DNA of 64,000 nt from Methylacidiphilum caldifontis. Its GTDB lineage: Bacteria > Verrucomicrobiota > Verrucomicrobiia > Methylacidiphilales > Methylacidiphilaceae. Below the pieces are notes generated by a model. That model was not told the origin of the DNA and did no database searches. It saw nothing but the letters and a program-made list of their open reading frames with translations. Numbering within the stretch: the stretch's first letter is position 1; every line of letters starts with the position of its first letter. The position numbers and the translations under genes were made by a program. Shown here piece after piece: positions 51,101 to 58,149 of this stretch. Location: NCBI RefSeq assembly GCF_017310505.1, contig NZ_CP065957.1, forward strand, positions 1,116,001 to 1,180,000, read 5' to 3'.

Positions 51101-53675
51101 TGCTGCTGTAAAACGGCAAAGTTTATCTATTCGTGGAGCTCGTCATCACAACCTCAAGTCGATTTCTCTTGAAATTGATTTAGAAAAAACAACTGTACTG
51201 ACTGGAATGAGCGGATCAGGAAAATCAACCCTGGCTTTCGATGTTCTCTTTGCCGAGAGCCGGAGGCGTTTTTTGGACTCTCTTTCAGGATATGCCAGAC
51301 AATTTATCCAATCTCTTGAAAAGCCACAAGTCGATGACATCGAATGGCTTCCTCCTTCGATAGCCATTGAGCAAAGATCTACAATCCCCGGGGCTAAAAG
51401 CACAGTTGGAACTCTATCTGGGATCTATCCTTTTCTTAGGCTTCTTTTTGCTAAAACAGGGGTTCCTTTCGATCCAGATACCCATGAAGAAGCCATTCAA
51501 CAAAACCCTAAGGAAATTTTGAATTCCATTCGCTCAAAGCTTCTAGCCGATCGGACATACCGCGTTTTAGCCCCTCTAGTCAGAGAAAGAAAAGGCATTT
51601 ATTCATCTCTTGGCAAATGGGCACAAAAAAAAGGTTATCTTGGATTTCGAATTGATGGAGACTGGTATGAAGCCGTAGAGTTTCCACGGCTTTCCCGTTT
51701 TAAAAACCATACCCTTGATCTCTGGTTATGCACCCTAAATGGAGGAAGTGTTCCAGAAGATCTAGAAAAAAATATTTCCTTGGCTCTTAACCTTGGACAA
51801 GAATCAGTTATTTTATTCGATGAAACTGAAAACAAAGATACCCTTTATAGCACAAAATTTCATTGTCCTCAAAGTGGAAAAAGTTTTGATGCCCTTGACC
51901 CAAGGCTTTTTTCATTCCATTCCCCTTTAGGTTGGTGCCCCACCTGCCTTGGGAACGGCAAAATCGAAGAAAAAACGGGCCAAGACAGTATTCTTTGTCC
52001 CGATTGCCAGGGCAAGAAAATCAACCGACTGGCTCGGTCAGTCTTCCTTCCCTGGCCTATACATGGATTAAAGCCGACAATCGATCATCTCTGTTCTTTG
52101 CCTATAGATCAACTGATCAATTATTTTCAAGCAATCGAACCTTCATTCCATCAAAAAGCTATTGTAGAAAAAATTATTCCTGAACTGATCAAAAGGCTCC
52201 AATTCATAACTCAGGTTGGTCTTCATTACTTAAGCTTAGATCGGGAAGCCCAAACTCTGTCGGCTGGTGAGCTCCAAAGACTACACCTATGTTCTCAGCT
52301 AGGATCGAATCTTCAGGGCATTCTTTATATTCTTGATGAACCGACAATTGGCCTTCATCCCACTGAAAATCAAAAACTTTTAGATAGCTTGGAAGAACTC
52401 AAAAACAAAGGCAATACCTTGGTCATCGTTGAACATGACACAGAAACGATGAAAAGGGCGGACAAAATCATAGATCTTGGCCCAGGTGCCGGAGCAGAAG
52501 GAGGAAAAATTATTTTTGAGGGAAGTTATGCAGAGCTTCTTAATTGTAAAAATTCCATCACTTCCCGATATCTTTCCCAACCCATGAGTCATCCTTTAAA
52601 AGGAAACAAGCGGAGAAGCTGTGACGATCATGCATCTTGGCTAAAAATTTATGGGATCAATGTTCATAACCTTAAAAATGTAGAGCTGGAATTGCCTTTG
52701 GGTCGGTTTGTTGTCATTTGTGGAGTCAGCGGATCGGGCAAAAGTACTCTTTTAAAAGAGGTCATTTTTGCGGCGGTCAAGAAAACCCTTCAAAAATCGA
52801 GAGGACAGATACAAAACGAATATTGGACCAAGGTCATTGGAACCGAAGCACTCAGTGACGTCTGCTTTGTTGATCAAACCCCCATAGGGAAAAACTCTAG
52901 GTCAACTCCCCTGACTTATCTTGGATTGTTCGATATCATCAGAGAACTCTATGCCCAAACTCCCCTTTCTCGGCAACGGGGTTACACAAAAAGCCGCTTC
53001 AGCTACAACTCTAAAGAAGGAAGTTGTCCTGATTGCCAGGGAAACGGGACTATACAGGTAAGCATGCCTCTGCTTCCTCTTTTCTATCTTCCTTGCGAGT
53101 CTTGTGAAGGGAAAAGGTACAACCCACAAACCCTAGAAGTCCGATACAAAGACAAATCGATTTATGATATACTCTGCATGACCGCTGCTGAAGCCTGCAG
53201 CTTTTTCTGCTCGATCGAAAAATTACGCAAGCCTCTGTCTATCCTTTGCGATATTGGTCTTTCTTATCTCCAGCTTGGACAACCCACACCTACCCTTTCT
53301 GGAGGTGAGGCCCAGAGAATAAAGTTAGCCAAAGAACTTATCGCCGTAGAGCAAAAAATGATCCAAAGAGAATTGTTCTGGGGATCAGCCAATGAAGCCA
53401 GAATCCTTTATTTACTCGAAGAACCCACGATTGGACTTCATTTAGCTGACATCGAGAAATTTCTTCATCTGTGCCAGAGGCTGGTTGAATTTGGTCATAC
53501 CGTAGTCATCATCGAACATCATCCCGACGTTATCGCCGAAGCTGACTACGTCATAGAACTTGGACCAGGAGCTGGAGAAAGAGGAGGAAAAATCATTGGG
53601 AAAGGGGCCCCTGAGCATTTTTCTAGAACCATGAATAGTCCTACAGCTCCTTTCCTGAAAGAAATCCTCTCTTAG
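48168..53675 (+). CDS. uvrA: Double-length UvrA (tandem fusion of two UvrA copies), excinuclease ABC subunit A
   Basis: Nucleotide-excision-repair damage scanner. At 1835 residues it contains two complete UvrA units, about 1-960 and 985-1835, and so four ABC ATPase domains, a format known for Chlamydiae. Walker A loops lie near residues 31 (GLSGSGKSS), 633 (GVSGCGKSS), 1013 (GMSGSGKST) and 1519 (GVSGSGKST). Signatures are TLSGGETRRANL, QLSGGESQRLKI, TLSAGELQRLHL and TLSGGEAQRIKL. Walker B boxes are VLDEPTIGLH, ILDEPTTGLH, ILDEPTIGLH and LLEEPTIGLH. Zinc-binding CxxC pairs recur in both halves. The altered LSAGE in unit 2 and the LLEEPT box at the end hint at unequal site activity. Confidence 0.95.
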   Translation: MESIRLRKIYVHNLKGIDLDIPHKTLTVITGLSGSGKSSLAFDTLFAEGQSRYIETFPPYIRQFLLRVEKPKAESIEGMLPAIAVEQDRTTANSRSTVATMTGIADYLKILYARLSVPICPRCHQPIQKSTPKGIVEQLFRSYLHKDFLICYPVRFAAHTSFREASQLLLSQGYSKIWLGNQIVRIDEEPTCSSLMDFEEILVIHSLEKVEYERESQLLETFEESLKMGKGTIQVVFFPENKSLSFSNRLICPVDKIEFEEPLPALFSFNNPKGACPTCHGFGRIITIDYDKVIPEKNLSVEQGAIRPFQSEHFKHWQIFLERMLKKRKISLTKKIASYNKAEWDYLVQGEDPSTDADLLIEQDRWCGIDGFFSILEKKTYQTHIRVFLSRYRLYTQCPDCQGSRFNKKALGYKVFSGQTPLSIGEFLQLPITELIPIVSQIDIPVWDKAALKIIEELGSRLRYLDDIGLGYLTLDRTSRTLSGGETRRANLTICLGNKLTNTLFVLDEPTIGLHPKDSSRLVELIKKLRDQGNTIVVVEHDETVIKNADYIVELGPGTGSEGGKVTYSGNLQGLLSSPSSLTGAYLSRRKTVEIPQNRRKPSQDRLQVRKANIHNLQNLDVDIPLGLFVTVTGVSGCGKSSLVHEIIAQGLHRIKELDPPQGTFFTGRAYFNGWENIGEVIEIDQMAILKTPRSNIALYLGIWQYVRKLFASTDQALTQGIGESSFSMNSGEGRCPRCLGLGYEKIEMQFLADVYVCCSVCGGKRFQPHILAIRYQGKSVDQILEMTAKEASLFFTPQKSASGPQSVLCKKIVDRLEMLKEIGLDYLQLGHPLSQLSGGESQRLKILSILCESPFSFPLDFNKKTRKTSGGQHRIVILDEPTTGLHMDDVSRLIGLLQKLVDRGNTLIVVEHNLDVILSSDWVIDLGPSGGKAGGKIVAQGPPESIAQSKQGFTAFFLNEKLNNKSSFYLSPMTPSSAAVKRQSLSIRGARHHNLKSISLEIDLEKTTVLTGMSGSGKSTLAFDVLFAESRRRFLDSLSGYARQFIQSLEKPQVDDIEWLPPSIAIEQRSTIPGAKSTVGTLSGIYPFLRLLFAKTGVPFDPDTHEEAIQQNPKEILNSIRSKLLADRTYRVLAPLVRERKGIYSSLGKWAQKKGYLGFRIDGDWYEAVEFPRLSRFKNHTLDLWLCTLNGGSVPEDLEKNISLALNLGQESVILFDETENKDTLYSTKFHCPQSGKSFDALDPRLFSFHSPLGWCPTCLGNGKIEEKTGQDSILCPDCQGKKINRLARSVFLPWPIHGLKPTIDHLCSLPIDQLINYFQAIEPSFHQKAIVEKIIPELIKRLQFITQVGLHYLSLDREAQTLSAGELQRLHLCSQLGSNLQGILYILDEPTIGLHPTENQKLLDSLEELKNKGNTLVIVEHDTETMKRADKIIDLGPGAGAEGGKIIFEGSYAELLNCKNSITSRYLSQPMSHPLKGNKRRSCDDHASWLKIYGINVHNLKNVELELPLGRFVVICGVSGSGKSTLLKEVIFAAVKKTLQKSRGQIQNEYWTKVIGTEALSDVCFVDQTPIGKNSRSTPLTYLGLFDIIRELYAQTPLSRQRGYTKSRFSYNSKEGSCPDCQGNGTIQVSMPLLPLFYLPCESCEGKRYNPQTLEVRYKDKSIYDILCMTAAEACSFFCSIEKLRKPLSILCDIGLSYLQLGQPTPTLSGGEAQRIKLAKELIAVEQKMIQRELFWGSANEARILYLLEEPTIGLHLADIEKFLHLCQRLVEFGHTVVIIEHHPDVIAEADYVIELGPGAGERGGKIIGKGAPEHFSRTMNSPTAPFLKEILS

Positions 53676-53745
53676 CGTTTAGAAAAATAAAATGAGGCTA
53701 AAAAAGAAGATTTCTAGGAAGCCTTTTTTTAGGTAAAACTTAATC

Positions 53746-55362
53746 ATGACCACGATTCAATTTCTGGCTCGACAGCTTCTTTCCCATAATGTCAAACATG
53801 TATTCAGTGTTCCCGGAGATTATTCCTTAAAAATCTTGGATAGCCTAGCCAAAGAAGGGATCAGGATTATCAACACCTGTGATGAGCAGGGAGCAGGTTT
53901 TGCTGCCGATGCCTACGGACGACTAAACGGTCTTGGAGCTGTGTGCATTACCTACTGTGTCGGGGGTCTTAAAGTTACAAATCCCGTAGCTGAAGCTTAC
54001 GCTGAAAAATCTCCTGTCATTGTTCTTAGTGGGGCTCCTGGATTAAAAGAAAGACAAAAAGACCCTTTACTTCACCACAAGGTCAAAGATTTTAATACCC
54101 AGTTAAAAGTTTTCGAAGCCTTAACAGTTTTTGCCACCATTTTAGAAAATCCAAGAGATATCGGGGAACAGATTCTTAAAGCAATTGGTCTTGCCCTTAA
54201 ATATAAAAGACCAGTGTATTTGGAAATCCCTAGAGACATCGTCACAGCTGAAATAGAAATCCCCAAGCATGATTTTCCCGAAGATGATCAGTCCAATCCC
54301 AAGGCTTTAGAAGAAGCTCTAAAAGAAGCTAAAGAAATGATCGAGTCTTCAACCCGTCCTCTCATTCTCGCAGATGTTGAGATTCAGAGATTTGGACTGC
54401 AAAAAGAACTTGAGATGCTTACGAACCAGACCGGAGTTCCTGTATGCGCTACACTCCTAGGAAAATCGGTCATTGCAGAAACACACCCCAACTACATTGG
54501 TGTTTATGAAGGGGCTACAGGAAGTGCCGAAGTCTGTGCTTATTTTGACCAGAGCGATTGCCTCATCTTGCTTGGCGTATTCATGACTGATATCACCCTG
54601 GGATCCACGAAATCTATCTTGGATATGGGTAAATGTATCTATGCCACCAGTGAAAAATTAACTATAAGACACCATTCTTTTGAAGATGTGCGCTTTGAGG
54701 ACTTTGTTCGCGGACTTCTCACTTTAAATATTCGAAAAGCTCCTCCTGAAAAACTGCCCAACCCTACCTTGCCTCGAATCGAAGATATCGATGAGAACGA
54801 ACGGATTTCGGTCAATTCCTTTTTTAGCCTTGTTAACAGCTTTCTCTCTTCCCAAACTGTTGTTGTTGCTGATGTGGGTGAATCTCTTTTTGGAGCTATT
54901 GATCTTGTTATTCATGAAAGCACCGAATTCATAAGCCCTGCTTACTATGCTTCCGTTGGATTTTCCATTCCTGCTTCGATAGGTGCTGAACTGGCAAAAC
55001 CTCAGCTTGTTCCTTTTGTCATCTGCGGAGATGGGGCATTCCAAATGACAGGTATAGAGCTTGCTACCGCATGCCGTTACAACCTTCATCCCATCGTTTT
55101 TTTGCTGAACAACCGTGGATATTCAACCGAACGTATATTTCTAGACGGCTCCTTTAACGACCTCTGGAACTGGAACTATAGCAAGATCACCGAGTTATTA
55201 GGATGCGGGAAGTCTTGCAGCGTTAAAACGAATAAAGAGCTTAAAGTGGCGATTGAAAAAGCCATTTTAAACAGGGATTCTTTCTGGCTTATCGAGGTGA
55301 CGATCCCTCCCACGGACCATTCTCAAGCTTTACAAAGAATGGCCGAAAGAATCATGCCCTAA
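53746..55362 (+). CDS. Thiamine-diphosphate-dependent pyruvate/indolepyruvate decarboxylase
   Basis: A 538-residue 2-keto-acid decarboxylase. It shows HVFSVPGDYSLKILDSL, the cofactor-activating glutamate in NTCDEQGAGFAADAYGR (about residues 44-60), the double histidine in LLHHKVKDF typical of pyruvate/indolepyruvate decarboxylases, and the ThDP/Mg motif GDGAFQMTGIELATAC with NNRGYSTERIF. It would turn a 2-keto acid into an aldehyde plus CO2. Substrate (pyruvate, indolepyruvate or a branched keto acid) cannot be fixed by eye. It lies 70 bases after uvrA and 50 before the response regulator. Confidence 0.88.
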   Translation: MTTIQFLARQLLSHNVKHVFSVPGDYSLKILDSLAKEGIRIINTCDEQGAGFAADAYGRLNGLGAVCITYCVGGLKVTNPVAEAYAEKSPVIVLSGAPGLKERQKDPLLHHKVKDFNTQLKVFEALTVFATILENPRDIGEQILKAIGLALKYKRPVYLEIPRDIVTAEIEIPKHDFPEDDQSNPKALEEALKEAKEMIESSTRPLILADVEIQRFGLQKELEMLTNQTGVPVCATLLGKSVIAETHPNYIGVYEGATGSAEVCAYFDQSDCLILLGVFMTDITLGSTKSILDMGKCIYATSEKLTIRHHSFEDVRFEDFVRGLLTLNIRKAPPEKLPNPTLPRIEDIDENERISVNSFFSLVNSFLSSQTVVVADVGESLFGAIDLVIHESTEFISPAYYASVGFSIPASIGAELAKPQLVPFVICGDGAFQMTGIELATACRYNLHPIVFLLNNRGYSTERIFLDGSFNDLWNWNYSKITELLGCGKSCSVKTNKELKVAIEKAILNRDSFWLIEVTIPPTDHSQALQRMAERIMP

Positions 55363-55412
55363 AGCAAAAACAACGACTGACAATTTGTTTTTTTAAAGAA
55401 TATTTCTTTTAG

Positions 55413-56093
55413 ATGAAAGTATTGATTGTAGAAGATGATCAGAAAGTCCGCAAACATGTCAAGGCAGCATTGCAGGCTGAAGGTTATACTGTAGATGAAT
55501 GCGAAGAGGGCGAAGAAGCTCAATGGCTACTTGAAAATTACAACTATGACTTGGCCATTCTTGACTTAATGTTGCCAGGCAAGGACGGAATAAGCATTGT
55601 CCGACAGATACGACGGCAAGGTTATTCTATTCCCGTTCTTTTTCTATCGGGTAGATCCGCAGTTTCTGATCGAGTTCATGGGTTGGATGCAGGCGGTGAT
55701 GATTATCTAACCAAGCCCTTTTCCACTATAGAACTTTTAGCCCGAGTGCGTGCTCTTTTACGCAGGCGATCTCCGATTTCTCCAACAAAACTAAAATTTG
55801 AAGACCTGGAAATGGATCTCACACGAAGAACAGTTAGCCGTGCAGGACACCCTATAGAGTTAACCAACAGGGAGTTTGAGCTGCTCCGGCTTTTGCTCGA
55901 ATCAGCTCCCAATCCTGTCAACAAAGCGATAATCACGGAGAAAATCTGGGATAGATGCTTTGATTCAGAAACCGCCCTTGTCAACGTCCATATTAACCAT
56001 TTGCGCCAAAAAATACATTTAGCAGGACTACCTCCCCTTCTGCATACGGTTAGAGGGGTAGGGTTCATCCTCAAACGCCCAACCGACAAATGA
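55413..56093 (+). CDS. OmpR/PhoB-family response regulator
   Basis: A 226-residue two-component transcription factor. The receiver domain (1-115) has VEDDQKVRKH, the phosphorylation aspartate in LAILDLMLPGKDG (Asp about 51), the switch residues LFLSGRSAV, and the lysine in DDYLTKPFS. The C-terminal winged helix contains LTNREFELLRLLLESAPNPV and VNVHINHLRQKIH, ending in HTVRGVGFIL. It is paired with the downstream histidine kinase (16-base gap) and lies 1.2 kb upstream of tonB and the two receptors, so regulation of that locus is an inference. Confidence 0.95.
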   Translation: MKVLIVEDDQKVRKHVKAALQAEGYTVDECEEGEEAQWLLENYNYDLAILDLMLPGKDGISIVRQIRRQGYSIPVLFLSGRSAVSDRVHGLDAGGDDYLTKPFSTIELLARVRALLRRRSPISPTKLKFEDLEMDLTRRTVSRAGHPIELTNREFELLRLLLESAPNPVNKAIITEKIWDRCFDSETALVNVHINHLRQKIHLAGLPPLLHTVRGVGFILKRPTDK

Positions 56094-56109
56094 ACTATCT
56101 ATTAAACTC

Positions 56110-57081
56110 ATGCTAAGACGCTGGCATCTACTCACCGTTGTTTTTTCTTTTATTTTCCTCTTTCTCTCCGCCATTTTCCACTGGATAGCCACAGCTAAGG
56201 AAGCCCGTTTCCTGCAGTCCCGGGAACATCAAAGGGAGCTTGTTCGATGGGAAGCCTCTTATGCCCTCGTCATGGTCGTGAGTTTTGGATTGGCTAGCTA
56301 TGGGCTTGCAAAACTGTTAAATAAACCGATTGTTCGACTCCGTTTGGATATCGAATCAATCGATCCTCATAACCCTTGGCAAAGAATTAAACCTGAAGGT
56401 TATCCTGAAGAATATTTATCTCTTATCCATGAAATCAACCAACTGCTCTCAAAGATTCAGAAAGTTGTTGAAGAATCCGATAAAGAAGCCGCACAGTTAG
56501 CTCATGAACTCAAAGTTCCTCTCACTCTTGCAAAAATCAGACTAGAAAAATCACTCGAAAAAATGGATCCAGAAATTGCCGAGGAGATCGACTCCGAACT
56601 CGAAAGGCTCAAGCAGCACATGGAAAGGGCAATACTGCTCAACAAGGCTGAAAAAGGCAATCTCACGATTTCCTGGGGAAAAATGGAACTTGGGAAAACT
56701 GCAGAAATCATTATCGAGGGATTTCGGTTGCTTTGTGAAACCGAACAAAGACATATCCATGTTGAAAGAGAAGAGGGGATTTTTATCGAAGCTGATTCTT
56801 CTTATCTTAAACAGATCCTTTACAACCTGATGGCTAATGCGATGAAACACGGCACCGGAGACATAACCGTGCGTATGAAAAAAAAGGGGAGTCTTGCAGC
56901 ACAACTGCTCGTTTTTAATAAAATCAAACCCATAAGGGTAAAAACCGGCAGCCTGGGACTTGGCAAAAGAATAATCCAGGCTCTTGTTTCAGCACACGGG
57001 AATATGACCATCCGCTATAAACAGATGGGTTCTTTATATTGTGCTCGCCTTTCCATCTACCCCAGGACTTCAAAAGCCTAG
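56110..57081 (+). CDS. Sensor histidine kinase, small, with unusual ATP-binding domain
   Basis: A 323-residue kinase. Two membrane segments (about residues 7-27 and 54-72) bracket a periplasmic loop of only about 25 residues, too small for a folded sensor domain, so it may sense within the membrane. A HAMP-like linker leads to the H box AQLAHELKVPLTLAK (about residues 135-149, His phosphoacceptor). The N box is LYNLMANAMKHG and the G2 motif GSLGLGKRI. The D-x-G-x-G G1 box is not visible between them. Partner of the response regulator upstream. Confidence 0.88.
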   Translation: MLRRWHLLTVVFSFIFLFLSAIFHWIATAKEARFLQSREHQRELVRWEASYALVMVVSFGLASYGLAKLLNKPIVRLRLDIESIDPHNPWQRIKPEGYPEEYLSLIHEINQLLSKIQKVVEESDKEAAQLAHELKVPLTLAKIRLEKSLEKMDPEIAEEIDSELERLKQHMERAILLNKAEKGNLTISWGKMELGKTAEIIIEGFRLLCETEQRHIHVEREEGIFIEADSSYLKQILYNLMANAMKHGTGDITVRMKKKGSLAAQLLVFNKIKPIRVKTGSLGLGKRIIQALVSAHGNMTIRYKQMGSLYCARLSIYPRTSKA

Positions 57082-57296
57082 ATTTTGCAATCCTCTCTTT
57101 TTTTTTAGGCTAAGCTAATTTTTTACTTTCTTCTCGGCTAACTTTAAGAAAAATTAAACTATAGTTTTCGATAATTTAAAGTTTAGAGGTTTATTTTTTA
57201 AAAAGGGAACTAAAAGCTTTCCATCGTTATTAGGAAAGCAGAAGGATTTAGAGAAGGAGATGAGGATAAAAGTTATTCAAAGAAAGGGGGTGTAAA

Positions 57297-57992
57297 ATGA
57301 TCAAAGTGCTCAAGAATCAAGCTAAAGGCTACTTTACCTCTGAACCGCTTTTAACCCGAGATGATGAAAGAATTTTTCGACCGACAGAAGGGTTTTATCA
57401 AAAATACCTGAAGCCCATCCATATCTCTACTGAAACATGGGGATGGATATTATCAGTTCTTTTCCACGCACTTCTTCTTTTCGGTATAGGACTTTCCCTT
57501 CTGCCAAAGTCATCACTTCAAATGCCAGCCATACCTCCGGCTATGATCGAACTTGTCCCTTCAGTTGAACCTCAACAACCCCAACAAAAAATTGAACCCC
57601 AACAACAACCTACCATTCATCCTGATGACATGGTCAAAGCGATTGTTCAAAAACCCAAAGCTATACAAAAAAAACCGGCTCCTAAACCCCAACCTCCCGT
57701 TTCACAACGAGTAACGGCAATGGCCATGCCAGATTACCTAAGGAACCCTCCTCCTGTATATCCCGAGGAGGCAAGGAGAAAAGGAGAACAGGGGGTCGTT
57801 TACATCTGGGTAAAAATATCTCCTGCAGGGACTGTTTCTTCTCTAAGCGTCTATAGAAGTTCAGGTTTTGCTGATCTCGATGGTGCTGCTGTTGATGCGG
57901 TAAAAAGATGGAGATTTCATCCTGCTAAATCTGGAAATACACCTGTCGAATCCCAAGCGATAGTTCCTGTCCAGTTCCACCTCACAAAATAA
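57297..57992 (+). CDS. tonB: TonB-family energy transducer
   Basis: Inner-membrane energy transducer that couples the proton motive force to outer-membrane receptors. It has a cytoplasmic N-terminus of about 48 residues, one helix (WGWILSVLFHALLLFGIGLS), a proline/glutamine/lysine-rich spacer (about residues 90-145) and a TonB C-terminal domain (PVYPEEARRKGEQGVVYIWV, SSGFADLDGAAVDAVKRWRF). The ribosome binding site GGGGGTG is strong. It immediately precedes two receptor genes. ExbB/ExbD are not in the window. Confidence 0.93.
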   Translation: MIKVLKNQAKGYFTSEPLLTRDDERIFRPTEGFYQKYLKPIHISTETWGWILSVLFHALLLFGIGLSLLPKSSLQMPAIPPAMIELVPSVEPQQPQQKIEPQQQPTIHPDDMVKAIVQKPKAIQKKPAPKPQPPVSQRVTAMAMPDYLRNPPPVYPEEARRKGEQGVVYIWVKISPAGTVSSLSVYRSSGFADLDGAAVDAVKRWRFHPAKSGNTPVESQAIVPVQFHLTK

Positions 57993-57995
57993 ATA

Positions 57996-58039
57996 TTTAT
58001 CCTACAAAGGGGGATACCTCCACCCCTTTGTAGGATAAA
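57996..58039 (+). terminator. Long perfect hairpin after tonB, candidate terminator
   Basis: TTTATCCTACAAAGGGG (57996-58012) and CCCCTTTGTAGGATAAA (58023-58039) are perfect reverse complements, a 17-bp stem with a 10-base loop. The bases after it are AT-rich but not a clean U tract, so it may terminate weakly, stop readthrough into the receptor or be an RNA-stability element. It starts 3 bases after the tonB stop. Confidence 0.55.
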
Positions 58040-58149
58040 ATTTAGATTTGATTTTGTTCAAAGAACTATGGGAATAAAGGATTGCATTCAGGAATAACTG
58101 AAGGCCCTTAATTTTTATAAGTTAAACCAAGGCAATGACCTAAGCATTT

